Notes under the pieces: generated by a model
Seen by the model: only the letters and a program-made list of their open reading frames with translations
What the model was told of the DNA's origin: nothing
Database searches by the model: none
In this document: piece by piece, positions 31,594 through 40,116 of the stretch
How the letters are laid out: each line of letters begins with the position of its first letter
How positions within the stretch are numbered: position 1 is the stretch's first letter
Assembly (NCBI GenBank): GCA_937928385.1
Contig: CALEZD010000094.1
Span: 1-57,375, forward strand
Direction of reading: 5' to 3'
Length of the DNA stretch: 57,375 nucleotides
Origin: an uncultured Bacteroidota bacterium
GTDB lineage: Bacteria > Bacteroidota > Bacteroidia > Chitinophagales > Chitinophagaceae
Position numbers and translations under genes: made by a program

Positions 31594-32874
31594 ATGCTTG
31601 ACAGGAAGACACCACCACATATATACGATGCAATAGAATTTGACTTCACCCTGCCACAGGTGAATACTTATGTACTGGACAATGGCATTCCGCTGTACTG
31701 GCTGAAGGCCGGCGTGCAGGATGTGGTAGAGGTCGATTGGGCTTTTCCTGCAGGCTTGTGGCACGAACAGAAGCAGGGTGTTGCTAATACGGTGGCATCT
31801 CTGTTGAAAAACGGTACATCTAAGCGTACGGCACAGCAAATCAACGAGGCATTTGAATATTACGGCGCTACTATTAAAGTGAGGCCGGGCAATGACTATG
31901 CTATTGTATCATTGTACTGCCTGGCAAAGCACCTGCCTCAATTGCTGCCTGTAGTGCAAGAAATGCTCACGGATTCTGTATTTCCGCAGGAGGAGATAGA
32001 TATTTACAAACAGAACACTATTCAGCGCCTCTTGGTCAGCCTGCGCGAATGTGAGTTTGTTGCCAACCAGAAAATAGATGCTTTACTCTTTGGTGAAAAT
32101 CACCCTTATGGGCGTTTTACACGAAAAGACAGCATAGAATCCATCAACCGGGAAGACCTGCTTGAGTTTTATAATAAAAGTTATAACCTGGCCGGTGTAA
32201 AAATGTTTATGGCGGGCAATATCGGCGAACATGAAACCAAATGGGTGAATGAAATATTTGGCTTAGCCCCTATTGTACACACCCCGTCCAACGAACTGTC
32301 TTTTGAACTACATACAGCTAAGGAACTAAAGCAACATTTCATCAATGATGAAAGCGGCGTGCAGGGTGCTATACGTATAGGCAGGCTATTCCCCAACAGG
32401 CACCACCCCGACTTTGCCCCTATGGTAGTAGTCAATACTTTATTTGGTGGCTACTTCGGCAGCAGGCTGATGAGCAATATCCGCGAAGACAAGGGTTATA
32501 CTTACGGCATATACAGCAGTGCATCCTCTATGCACCATGGTGGTTCGCTGACGATACATACAGAAGTAGGCAGGGGGGTGATAGAAAATGCTATCAAAGA
32601 AATATACCACGAGATGGATGTAATGTGCAATGAGCGCGCCGATGATGAAGAATTGCTATTGGTAAAAAACTACCTGTTGGGCAATCTGCTGGGCGACCTC
32701 GATGGGCCATTCCACATCATACAACGCTGGCGCACGCTGATACTCAACGGGCTGGATATCAACCACTTCAACCGTAATGTGCAGGTATATAAATCAATAA
32801 CCACAGCTGAGGTACAAACCCTGGCACAGCAATATTTAGATAAGAAAAGTTTCCATGAAGTGGTGGTGATATAA
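31594..32874 (+). CDS. M16-family (insulinase-like) protein without the zinc motif
   Basis: A 426-residue cytoplasmic protein with the two-lobed M16 peptidase fold: N-terminal VLDNGIPLYWLKAG, then EAFEYYGATIKVRPGNDYAIVSL, and in the second half GGYFGSRLMSNIREDKGYTYGIYS. In active enzymes the first lobe holds HxxEH; here the aligned segment GVANTVASLLKNGT (62-75) has Asn, Ala and Ser in place of His, Glu and His, so no zinc protease activity is expected. In Bacteroidota such copies usually sit beside an active partner; none is present here. Confidence 0.9.
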   Translation: MLDRKTPPHIYDAIEFDFTLPQVNTYVLDNGIPLYWLKAGVQDVVEVDWAFPAGLWHEQKQGVANTVASLLKNGTSKRTAQQINEAFEYYGATIKVRPGNDYAIVSLYCLAKHLPQLLPVVQEMLTDSVFPQEEIDIYKQNTIQRLLVSLRECEFVANQKIDALLFGENHPYGRFTRKDSIESINREDLLEFYNKSYNLAGVKMFMAGNIGEHETKWVNEIFGLAPIVHTPSNELSFELHTAKELKQHFINDESGVQGAIRIGRLFPNRHHPDFAPMVVVNTLFGGYFGSRLMSNIREDKGYTYGIYSSASSMHHGGSLTIHTEVGRGVIENAIKEIYHEMDVMCNERADDEELLLVKNYLLGNLLGDLDGPFHIIQRWRTLILNGLDINHFNRNVQVYKSITTAEVQTLAQQYLDKKSFHEVVVI

Positions 32875-32896
32875 TTTACAGCGATATTAAATAGAT

Positions 32897-32925
32897 AAGC
32901 CGCCGGTTTTTATACGGCGGCTTTC
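32897..32925 (+). terminator. Intrinsic terminator
   Basis: AAGCCGCCG and CGGCGGCTT form a 9-bp stem with a T-rich loop, followed by TCT. It closes the M16-like gene ending at 32874. Confidence 0.75.
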
Positions 32926-33033
32926 TAATGTGAGAATCCCCCCTCATATTTGTCGTTATACCACCCTTTTGATTACATCTTTTTAGCCAAATTTTGTGTC
33001 ATCATAAAATTAGTAACTCAAAAAGCTGGCATA

Positions 33034-33471
33034 ATGGAAAAACTAAAATTTAACACCACGATTAACGCGCCTACTGAAAAAGTATGGGATGTATTATGGA
33101 ACGACAATACATACAGCAAATGGACTGCTGTATTCAGTGAAGGTTCGAAAGCAGAAACTGACTGGAAGAAAGGCAGCAAGATACTCTTCACGGATGGGAA
33201 GGGCAGCGGCATGGTATCTGAAATTGCGGATAATATCCCCAACGAGTATATGTCTTTCAGGCACCTGGGCATGGTGCTGAATGGAGTGGAAGATACCACC
33301 AGCGAGAAAATAAAAGGCTGGGCCGGTGCTATGGAAAATTACAGACTGATGGAATCAGACGGGAAGACTGAACTGGAGGTGGAACTGGATATGAACGATG
33401 AGTATAAAGATTATTTTAAAGATACTTTTCCCAAAGCGCTTAAGTTGGTGAAAGAATTATCAGAAGCATAA
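33034..33471 (+). CDS. SRPBCC / AHSA1-like domain protein
   Basis: From MEKLKFNTTINAPTEKVWDVLW the protein has 145 residues; a longer frame from 32950 would add a non-family extension. It is a START-fold (SRPBCC, AHSA1-type) domain: a ligand-binding helix-grip fold with FNTTINAPTEKVWDVLWND, WTAVFSEGS and the C-terminal helix KDTFPKALKLVKELSEA. Such small proteins often act in stress responses or bind hydrophobic molecules, but the ligand is not known. A related gene follows 42 bases downstream. Confidence 0.85.
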   Translation: MEKLKFNTTINAPTEKVWDVLWNDNTYSKWTAVFSEGSKAETDWKKGSKILFTDGKGSGMVSEIADNIPNEYMSFRHLGMVLNGVEDTTSEKIKGWAGAMENYRLMESDGKTELEVELDMNDEYKDYFKDTFPKALKLVKELSEA

Positions 33472-33513
33472 AAGACCGGAAACATTATTTATAAATCAAT
33501 AAAAACACTAATC

Positions 33514-33936
33514 ATGTCAGAAAATACAACAGCAATAACTATATCCGCGAATGTGCAGGCACCTATAGACAAGATATGGGCAGTATGGAACGAACCACAG
33601 CACGTAACACAATGGAATAGCGCCAGCCCCGACTGGCATACACCCGTGGCAGAGAACGACCTTAGAAAAGGTGGCTCTTTCAAATATAGGATGGAAGCCA
33701 AAGACGGCAGTTTCGGTTTCGACTTTGAAGGCGTTTACGACGAGGTAGTGCCCAATGAGTTAATCAGCTATACTATGAGCGATGGCAGGAAAGTGAGCAC
33801 AACTTTCAATACATCAGGAAATGCAACGGAAGTAACCACCACCTTCGATGCGGAAAATGAAAACCCTTTAGATATGCAACAAGCCGGATGGCAGGCCATA
33901 CTGGATAACTTCAAAAAATATACAGAAGCGTTATAG
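33514..33936 (+). CDS. AHSA1 / SRPBCC-family protein
   Basis: A 140-residue START-fold protein of the AHSA1 (activator of Hsp90 ATPase homologue 1-like) type: ITISANVQAPIDKIWAVWNEPQHVTQWN at the start, GSFKYRMEAKDGSFGFDFEGVYDEV in the middle, and the closing helix QAGWQAILDNFKKYTEAL. It is a divergent relative of the gene before it and the two probably share one transcript. The substrate or partner is not known. A strong terminator follows. Confidence 0.9.
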   Translation: MSENTTAITISANVQAPIDKIWAVWNEPQHVTQWNSASPDWHTPVAENDLRKGGSFKYRMEAKDGSFGFDFEGVYDEVVPNELISYTMSDGRKVSTTFNTSGNATEVTTTFDAENENPLDMQQAGWQAILDNFKKYTEAL

Positions 33937-33948
33937 GCCGGATATTGT

Positions 33949-33993
33949 ACTCCGTGCACTGTAATATAGTCACAGTGCACGGAGTTTTATTTT
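33949..33993 (+). terminator. Strong intrinsic terminator
   Basis: ACTCCGTGCACTGT and ACAGTGCACGGAGT form a perfect 14-bp stem around a 9-base loop, followed by TTTATTTT. It closes the AHSA1 pair. Confidence 0.9.
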
Positions 33994-34000
33994 GAAAAAG

Positions 34001-35632
34001 TTAAACAGTTGGATCGGGATTGCCATTTTTATTAAGGGAAACAATAAGCCCAGGATTTGCAGCAGCATTATAAACTGATAGACCGGTACTGTCTAAAAAG
34101 TCATTGGAGAATACATCTGCCATAGGTTGCGTCAGCAGCGCGCTACGGGCGTTAATCCATGCATCTTTTTTATTCCCGAACATATAATCTACCAATCCCG
34201 GGAATGCCCAATCGGCATTTTTGCCCCAATGCATGGTGAATGAAATATTTGCCTGCTGAAATACCTCGATAAACCGCGTGAGGAACTTACTATAACTGAC
34301 TATTCCGGGCCCGTCGTCCCACAGCACACCGTCCATTTCCAGTATACAGGTCATGGGATATTTGGTAAAGCCCAGGGTTGCTTCCGTAGCTTTTGCAAAC
34401 CTGAAAGCGATGGCTCCCGGCACAGGCCCTTCTGTATTCACAAAGTTCAGGAATGTGTCCAGCGCTTTGGTGGTGTCTTTGTTGTCTATACCAATGGTTA
34501 CTGCAAAGGCTTTACCCTTGTGCAGCGAATCCCAGAATATTTCGCCGAGCGTGCCCGTGGTTTCCGAATCAAGTTTGGGGAATAGAGTGCCTTTCATGGC
34601 ATTGATGATGAGCGGTATCACCCTGTTGTATTTAGCTGCCAGCATTACCATAAAATCAGGCAGCTCTTTGTACACGGCTTTTCTTACCGACGGAATAGGA
34701 TCAGGGTATCCCGGTACATAAGGCTTCTTGTATATCACCTCGGCTACATAATCCTCATTGGCATTGTAAGGGTTCACATATACTTTGAAATGGTACGGAC
34801 GCAGGGGCTTGCCGTTAGCATCTGTCTCTGATGGAATAACGAATGATGAGTTAGGGAAGTTCATGTTTTCCGCCAGGTCTAATGCTTCAGCCCTCTTTAT
34901 GTATTTCACATAGCGCTTCAGCAAAAACAGGTTTTCTACCTCTAGTACCACCCCGTGTATAAATCCCAAAGAGCCCAGCCCCACCAGCGCAGCATTAAAC
35001 AGGTCATCGTTGCGTATCACTTTCGATTTTAGTTTAGCGGCGAAAGTGTTGTTGAGTGCCGGCCTGGTGTGGCGTTCGATATACACCACGTCCGCAGGCT
35101 CAGGGCCTGTAATGAGATTGATGCCCACTACACAGTCCTGCAGGGAGCCAACGTCCATTGCAGAGCCATGTATGCCTGTTGATATGCCACCCGCAATAGT
35201 CTGCCCGTTGCTTGCCCCACTTGTCTTCAGCGACTTGCCATGGTCAAACAAATAACGGGATATTTCTTTGATGGTATTGCCGCACTGAAAGAAGAAGAGA
35301 TTACCATGCTGGTAAGGCGACTGAGGATGGATATCACCCGAAGCAATATCCATTTTTATGTTCATGAATGCGTTGTGGTGCATCCTGTCCTGCTGGTGTG
35401 CAATATTATTCAGCGACCAGGTGGAGCCATAGGGCCTGAAACGTTCATGATGCGTCACTGCATCCGCTATCAGCCGACGTATTTCATCGGCGGCATCATT
35501 GTAGCGGTCTATAGCTACGGGCATAATATGCCTGGCTTCCGGTTTAGTGCTCAATACCATCTTCGCCGGAAAAGGGCCATTCTGATGAAAGGTATCCCAT
35601 TGGCTGATGAGGTGTGTTGATGTTGTTGCCAT
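34001..35632 (-). CDS. FAD-dependent oxidase/dehydrogenase (VAO/FAD_binding_4 type)
   Basis: A 543-residue flavoprotein of the vanillyl-alcohol oxidase superfamily. The FAD-binding half shows RPYGSTWSLNNIAH, then FFQCGNTIKEISRYLFDHGKSL and SNGQTIAGGISTGIHGSAMDVGSLQDCV, the usual sugar-acid/alditol oxidase arrangement. The substrate half includes LGSLGFIHGVVLEVE and a C-terminal WGKNADWAFPGL. Relatives oxidise sugars, sugar lactones or sterols; the substrate cannot be told. There is no export signal. It starts 10 bases after the lipoprotein gene on the same strand and probably shares its transcript. Confidence 0.82.
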   Translation of the reverse strand: MATTSTHLISQWDTFHQNGPFPAKMVLSTKPEARHIMPVAIDRYNDAADEIRRLIADAVTHHERFRPYGSTWSLNNIAHQQDRMHHNAFMNIKMDIASGDIHPQSPYQHGNLFFFQCGNTIKEISRYLFDHGKSLKTSGASNGQTIAGGISTGIHGSAMDVGSLQDCVVGINLITGPEPADVVYIERHTRPALNNTFAAKLKSKVIRNDDLFNAALVGLGSLGFIHGVVLEVENLFLLKRYVKYIKRAEALDLAENMNFPNSSFVIPSETDANGKPLRPYHFKVYVNPYNANEDYVAEVIYKKPYVPGYPDPIPSVRKAVYKELPDFMVMLAAKYNRVIPLIINAMKGTLFPKLDSETTGTLGEIFWDSLHKGKAFAVTIGIDNKDTTKALDTFLNFVNTEGPVPGAIAFRFAKATEATLGFTKYPMTCILEMDGVLWDDGPGIVSYSKFLTRFIEVFQQANISFTMHWGKNADWAFPGLVDYMFGNKKDAWINARSALLTQPMADVFSNDFLDSTGLSVYNAAANPGLIVSLNKNGNPDPTV

Positions 35633-35642
35633 AGTCTGAATA

Positions 35643-35984
35643 TTATTGAGGTTTTACACAATTACATTTCAACTTGATTTTTTTCGTTTTGCCCAGGGTA
35701 ATGCCGCTGAGCAAGACATGCCCCAGCGTTACCCTGTATTCAATACTATGAAAGCCATCAGGGCAGAGGTTTAAAACAGTAGCTTCTGATTCAAGTATTT
35801 TCAGTTTTACGGTAGTATCCAGCGTGTACACTTGTTTATCCCTCCAGTAGCCTTCGCCCTCGGGCATAATATTTGGTTCAGGTATAGCATGTTTGGATGC
35901 GATACGTACCGAGTAACAAGATTCGAAGAACAGTAATACAGCCATGCAGATAAGTGCTGATATGCCGGTGATATATTTTTTCAT
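35643..35984 (-). CDS. Small lipoprotein, possibly Bor-like
   Basis: A 113-residue protein with a lipoprotein signal (ICMAVLLFFESCYSV, lipid attachment at the cysteine). The mature part contains GYWRDKQVYTLDTT, LNLCPDGFHSIEYRVT and a C-terminal CNC. The pattern of Cys-Pro-Gly-plus-aromatic followed by a hydrophobic GHVLLSGITLG recalls Bor/Iss-type lipoproteins, but the match is weak and made by eye. It is the first gene of a probable pair with the FAD oxidase. Confidence 0.65.
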   Translation of the reverse strand: MKKYITGISALICMAVLLFFESCYSVRIASKHAIPEPNIMPEGEGYWRDKQVYTLDTTVKLKILESEATVLNLCPDGFHSIEYRVTLGHVLLSGITLGKTKKIKLKCNCVKPQ

Positions 35985-36254
35985 TGCAGTGCTTGTTTTA
36001 TTGGTTAAGAGAAAATGAAGGTACCCCGCTGTACCAGTGCAATGTTAGGTAAATAGGTTAAGCTAAAAAACGGGAGAAATACGCTTGACTTTAGTACAGG
36101 AAATGTGTATATGGTGGAGGACACCCCTTTATAGCTATCAATATAAATTATGGAATGGAGCGCTGAAAACATATAACATTGCACAAGAGAAAAAATTATT
36201 TTTATTGGTCGGGTGATTTTAAAGCGTTTCGGGTATTAATAATAAAACTCCCTG

Positions 36255-36788
36255 ATGGAAGATGAAAAAATATTAGCCGGCATACAGCAAAATGAGGCTG
36301 CTGCATTTAATATCTTATACAAGTTTTATTACCCTGTAGTAAAGAGTTTCGTATTAAAAAACAACGGGTCGGAAGCAGATGCGGAGGATGTCTTCCAGGA
36401 AACACTTATCGTGCTGCTGCGCAAGGTGCCGAAAGATGATTTTGAGTTAACCTCTTCACTAAAGACTTATATATTTTCAATAGCCTCTAATATCTGGCTT
36501 AAGAAACTCCGGGATGTGAAACGACAGACAAACCATTTTATATATGATGTAGCGGATGCCCAATCAGCGAAAGACTATGAAGTCATAGAAACTCAAAAAC
36601 AAAACCTGCTCAACAAAGCGCTGGCGGCCATTACCAATCATTGCCTTACCCTGATATACCAGGTATTTTATACCGATAAGAAGCGCGAGGAGATAATGGC
36701 TGAAATGCGGTATAAAAACCCACACACATTCAACAACCAGAAGTACAAATGCTTGCAGCAGGCTAAAAAGGCCACTGTACGTAGGTGA
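36255..36788 (+). CDS. ECF-type RNA polymerase sigma factor
   Basis: A 177-residue sigma factor of the extracytoplasmic-function class. Region 2 spans about 15-85 (FNILYKFYYPVVKSFVLKNNGSEADAEDVFQETLIVLLRK ... TYIFSIASNIWLKKLRD), and region 4 about 115-170 with YTDKKREEIMAEMRYKNPHTFNNQKYKCLQQAK, which binds the -35-like element. No anti-sigma gene lies next to it. It is followed after 15 bases by a secreted peroxiredoxin-like gene, with which it is likely co-transcribed. Confidence 0.9.
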   Translation: MEDEKILAGIQQNEAAAFNILYKFYYPVVKSFVLKNNGSEADAEDVFQETLIVLLRKVPKDDFELTSSLKTYIFSIASNIWLKKLRDVKRQTNHFIYDVADAQSAKDYEVIETQKQNLLNKALAAITNHCLTLIYQVFYTDKKREEIMAEMRYKNPHTFNNQKYKCLQQAKKATVRR

Positions 36789-36803
36789 AATAATCAGTTA
36801 GTT

Positions 36804-37409
36804 ATGAAATCAATACTCATTATGTCGTTGCTGCTGGCAATGGTGACAAACGTTTATGCAAAAAACAAGAAAACTATGTTGAAGAAAAATGAGCAAGCGC
36901 CTGCTTTTACTGTAAAAGATGTGTATGGCAAAACGGTGAAGCTGCCGGATGCAGATGGAGCGAAAATATTTATCAGCTTCCACCGCAATGTAGGCTGCCC
37001 GGTATGCAACCTGCGCTTTCATGAAATAGAGCAGGAGGCAGAATATTTCCGTTCGTATGGGGTGAAGGTGATTGCCGTGTATGAGTCGGATTCGGCTAAC
37101 ATATTGCAGTACCTGGACGGTGATACTGTCAGTACGATCATGATTGGCGACCCTTCGTTGGCGTTGTATCAGCAATATGGAGTGGAGCGCTCGTGGGGCA
37201 AAACATTCATGTCTATGTTCAATGGTATATTCGGTAAAATGAAAGCAGGCAACAGGCTCTTTAAAAACAAAATGAAGCAGGACGGCAACCTCAACCGGCT
37301 GCCAGCCAGTTTTTTGATAGATGAAAATGGAAAAATAGTATTGGCGCACTATGCCCAATATGTGGGCGATGAGATGCCGCTGGAATTATTGAAACAACAT
37401 ATTGACTAG
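36804..37409 (+). CDS. Exported peroxiredoxin-like (AhpC/TSA fold) protein
   Basis: A 201-residue protein with a signal peptide (MKSILIMSLLLAMVTNVYAK) and a thioredoxin-like fold of the peroxiredoxin-like group: APAFTVKDVYGKTVKLPD, then FHRNVGCPVCNLRFHE with a CxxC pair (about 70-73), VIAVYESDSANI, and PASFLIDENGKIVLAHYAQYVGD. The CPVC motif, unlike the TPxxTxxC of true peroxiredoxins, fits the PRXL2/AhpC-like redox family. It should act in the periplasm. Placement directly behind an ECF sigma gene suggests a role in an envelope oxidative response, which is inference. Confidence 0.88.
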   Translation: MKSILIMSLLLAMVTNVYAKNKKTMLKKNEQAPAFTVKDVYGKTVKLPDADGAKIFISFHRNVGCPVCNLRFHEIEQEAEYFRSYGVKVIAVYESDSANILQYLDGDTVSTIMIGDPSLALYQQYGVERSWGKTFMSMFNGIFGKMKAGNRLFKNKMKQDGNLNRLPASFLIDENGKIVLAHYAQYVGDEMPLELLKQHID

Positions 37410-37431
37410 TGTCGCGCAACATCAACTGCTC

Positions 37432-38712
37432 CTATACCCGCTCAAACCGGGTGTAAAAAGCGCGTTCCAGTTCTTCCCTGTGGTTGGGATGGGCTATGCT
37501 GATGAGCAGCCTGGCGCGTTGCTCCATATTCTTTCCGTATAAATTCACAACGCCGTATTCGGTCACTACATAATGTACGTGTCCGCGGGTGGTTACTACG
37601 CCGGCACCGGGTTTCAGCATAGGGGTAATGCGGGATATGCCTTTGCTTGTAACAGATGGCAGTGCTATAATGGGTTTGCCGCCCGGCGATAAAGAAGCGC
37701 CCCGCATAAAGTCCATTTGCCCGCCGATGCCCGAATATTGGTAGGTGCCCAGCGAGTCGGCGCATATTTGCCCGGTCAGGTCTATTTCCAGTGCACTGTT
37801 AATGGCTACCACCTTCGGGTTTTTGCGTATGATGGCCGTGTCATTTACATAAGACACATCCATAAAGGTGATATTGGGGTTGTCATCTACAAAGTCGTAC
37901 AGCTTGCGGGTACCGATGGTAAAGGTGCTCACTATCTTACCGGGGCGTATTTTTTTATGCTCGTTGGTAATCACACCGCTTTCTACTAATGGTATTATCC
38001 CGTCCGAGAACATTTCAGTATGTATGCCCAGCCCTTTGTGGTTGCCAAGGTAGCGCAGCACTGCATCGGGTATGCTGCCTATGCCCATCTGCAGGGTAGA
38101 GCCGTTTTCTATCAGCCCTGCCACGTTTTCGCCTATCTTCAGCGAAACCTCATCCATTTTACTGCTATAATCCACCTCGGGTAGCGCAGCCTCGTGCCAT
38201 ACCATGGCGGCAAACTTAGATATGTGTACATGTGTGTCGCCGTGGGTACGCGGCATTTTGGGGTTTACCTGCGCTATCACTTTTTTGGCGGTACGCATAG
38301 CAGTCCATGCTGCATCTATTGATGTGCCCAGTGTACAATAACCATGTTTATCGGGCGCTGAAACATGTACTATGGCTACATCCAGGGGCAGTATACCATT
38401 TGTGAATAAATAGGGTATTTCACTGAGGAATACAGGTACATAGTCGCCATAAGGGCTGTTCACCCATTCGCGCACATTGGCCGATACGAATAATGAATTC
38501 AGGTAAAAACTTTCTTTTACCTCAGGGCGGTTCCAGTCTATCTTGCCCAACGTACTGATAGATACCAGTTCGATGTCCCTGATTTGCCCGGCCCTGTTGA
38601 GCAAGGCCTCTACTAAGTGCAACGGTGTGGCTGCACTACCATGTATAAATACCCTTTCTCCGCTATTGACAATATTAACCGCTTCTTCCGCGCTGATGTA
38701 TGTTGGTTCCAT
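37432..38712 (-). CDS. Acetyl-CoA hydrolase/transferase family CoA-transferase
   Basis: From MEPTYISAEEAVNIVNSGERVFIHG the protein has 426 residues; an upstream in-frame ATG at 38763 would place the promoter box inside the gene. It belongs to the family of 4-hydroxybutyrate, succinyl-CoA:acetate and related CoA-transferases, which move CoA between carboxylic acids through a glutamyl-CoA intermediate. GLGIHTEMFSDG carries the likely catalytic glutamate; HVSAPDKHGYCTLG and GIGGQMDFMRGA are further family marks. The exact acid pair cannot be told. It converges on the peroxiredoxin-like gene with a 22-base gap. Confidence 0.92.
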   Translation of the reverse strand: MEPTYISAEEAVNIVNSGERVFIHGSAATPLHLVEALLNRAGQIRDIELVSISTLGKIDWNRPEVKESFYLNSLFVSANVREWVNSPYGDYVPVFLSEIPYLFTNGILPLDVAIVHVSAPDKHGYCTLGTSIDAAWTAMRTAKKVIAQVNPKMPRTHGDTHVHISKFAAMVWHEAALPEVDYSSKMDEVSLKIGENVAGLIENGSTLQMGIGSIPDAVLRYLGNHKGLGIHTEMFSDGIIPLVESGVITNEHKKIRPGKIVSTFTIGTRKLYDFVDDNPNITFMDVSYVNDTAIIRKNPKVVAINSALEIDLTGQICADSLGTYQYSGIGGQMDFMRGASLSPGGKPIIALPSVTSKGISRITPMLKPGAGVVTTRGHVHYVVTEYGVVNLYGKNMEQRARLLISIAHPNHREELERAFYTRFERV

Positions 38713-38719
38713 GAGGTTG

Positions 38720-38727
38720 CAAAAATA
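38720..38727 (-). promoter_or_regulatory. Bacteroidota -7 promoter box for the CoA-transferase
   Basis: TATTTTTG on the minus strand matches TAnnTTTG and ends 7 bases before the ATG at 38712. The mRNA would be leaderless or nearly so, and this supports the 38712 start. Confidence 0.5.
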
Positions 38728-38843
38728 ATCATTGATAGCCCTATAGAGCATGATTCTTATCATAATTACAAACTTTGCATAGCTTTAACAGAGGTTGGAA
38801 ACTTTTTGCGTCTATACAACGTAAATAGTTCTGAACATATAAA

Positions 38844-39383
38844 ATGATGTATATGCGCTTTTCAAGTATTTTTATCATGCTGTGCAGTTGCCTGCTGTTG
38901 GCGCAATGCACCAACGCTCAAAAAAAACAAACTATGGATCATACAAAAAAAGATAATCCCTACTACTCGCGTACAGATACAGCTAAACTGAATGTAAGCG
39001 ATGAGGAATGGAAGAAGATATTGTCGAAAGAAGTGTATCATATAGCCCGAGAGAAGGGGACGGAATGGGCCTTTAGCGGGGAATATTGGAATACGGATAC
39101 TAAAGGTGACTACTACTGTGCTGTCTGCGGCAATCACCTGTTTAAATCGGATGCGAAATTTGCCAGCAGTTGCGGCTGGCCCAGCTTTTTCGAAGCCATC
39201 AGGCCCAACAGCGTGAACTATACAGAAGATCGTAGCCACGGCATGGTGCGTACCGAAGTGACCTGTGGACGTTGCGATTCGCACCTGGGGCATATTTTTG
39301 ACGATGGCCCCGCGCCTACCTACAAGCGTTTCTGTATGAACTCCGCCGTGCTGGATTTTGAGCCGGAGACAGGAAAGAAATAA
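38844..39383 (+). CDS. msrB: Exported peptide-methionine (R)-S-oxide reductase
   Basis: A 179-residue MsrB that repairs oxidised methionine in proteins, here attached to a membrane by a lipoprotein signal (LCSCLLLAQCTNAQ). The domain (about 50-175) shows FSGEYWNTDTKGDYYCAVCGN and CGRCDSHLGHIF, whose two CxxC pairs bind zinc. It also shows CGWPSFFEAI and the catalytic cysteine in RFCMNSAVLDF. Start codons at 38844, 38847 and 38853 are all possible. A terminator follows 21 bases after the stop. The export signal suggests periplasmic repair. Confidence 0.95.
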   Translation: MMYMRFSSIFIMLCSCLLLAQCTNAQKKQTMDHTKKDNPYYSRTDTAKLNVSDEEWKKILSKEVYHIAREKGTEWAFSGEYWNTDTKGDYYCAVCGNHLFKSDAKFASSCGWPSFFEAIRPNSVNYTEDRSHGMVRTEVTCGRCDSHLGHIFDDGPAPTYKRFCMNSAVLDFEPETGKK

Positions 39384-39404
39384 TGATGAGTAATAAATAA
39401 ATTG

Positions 39405-39440
39405 AACCCGTTATTTTGCAGAAGGAATAACGGGTTTTTT
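39405..39440 (+). terminator. Intrinsic terminator
   Basis: AACCCGTTATT and AATAACGGGTT pair around a 10-base loop and are followed by TTTT. It closes msrB and lies immediately before the endonuclease III start at 39443, so nth needs a promoter overlapping this hairpin. Confidence 0.85.
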
Positions 39441-39442
39441 CT

Positions 39443-40099
39443 ATGACTAAAAAGGAACGGTATAAATATGTGATAGACTGGTTTCAGCACAATATGCCAG
39501 TGGCGGAAACAGAGTTGCAATATGGGAATCCTTATGAGCTCCTGGTGGCGGTTATACTGTCGGCACAGTGTACTGATAAACGGGTAAATATCGTTACACC
39601 TGAACTATTCAAACGTTTCCCCACGCCTGAATTGTTAGCGAAGGCCGAATTTGAAGATGTCGAGCCGCTGATACGTAGCGTTACCTTTGCCAATAACAAG
39701 ACCCGCCACCTGATGGGCATGGCCAAAATGCTGGTAGAAGACTACGGAGGTGAGGTGCCCGATACGGTGGAAGAACTGGTAAAGCTGCCGGGCGTAGGCA
39801 GAAAAACGGCCAATGTCATCACCTCTGTAATATTTGAACAACCAAATATGGCGGTAGATACCCACGTTTTCCGTGTGTCGGCAAGACTAGGGTTGACAAC
39901 CAATGCGAAAAATGTATTGCAGGCTGAAAAGCAGTTAGTGGCCAATATTCCTGAGGAGTTGATACACAAGGCTCACCACTGGCTGATATTGCATGGCCGC
40001 TATACATGCGTAGCCCGCAGGCCTAAATGCGAACGCTGCGGGCTAACGAGTATCTGTAAATTTTATAAAACGGATATGCGGCATATTGTAGAACAATAG
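39443..40099 (+). CDS. nth: Endonuclease III
   Basis: A 218-residue base-excision DNA glycosylase/AP lyase that removes oxidised pyrimidines. It has the helix-hairpin-helix LPGVGRKTANVI with the catalytic lysine, the catalytic aspartate in VDTHVFRVSARLG, and the four-cysteine iron-sulphur loop CVARRPKCERCGLTSIC near residues 192-208. SAQCTDKRVN near the start is also typical. The length is standard. It stands alone and converges on the thioredoxin-fold gene. Confidence 0.96.
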   Translation: MTKKERYKYVIDWFQHNMPVAETELQYGNPYELLVAVILSAQCTDKRVNIVTPELFKRFPTPELLAKAEFEDVEPLIRSVTFANNKTRHLMGMAKMLVEDYGGEVPDTVEELVKLPGVGRKTANVITSVIFEQPNMAVDTHVFRVSARLGLTTNAKNVLQAEKQLVANIPEELIHKAHHWLILHGRYTCVARRPKCERCGLTSICKFYKTDMRHIVEQ

Positions 40100-40116
40100 C
40101 GCATCACAAAATCAGG

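Noticed and set aside
20036..40099. HigA, RecQ and endonuclease III considered as parts of a defence island
   Set aside because: They are far apart or separated by housekeeping genes, there is no toxin, nuclease-ATPase pair or mobile element nearby, and RecQ and Nth are ordinary repair enzymes.
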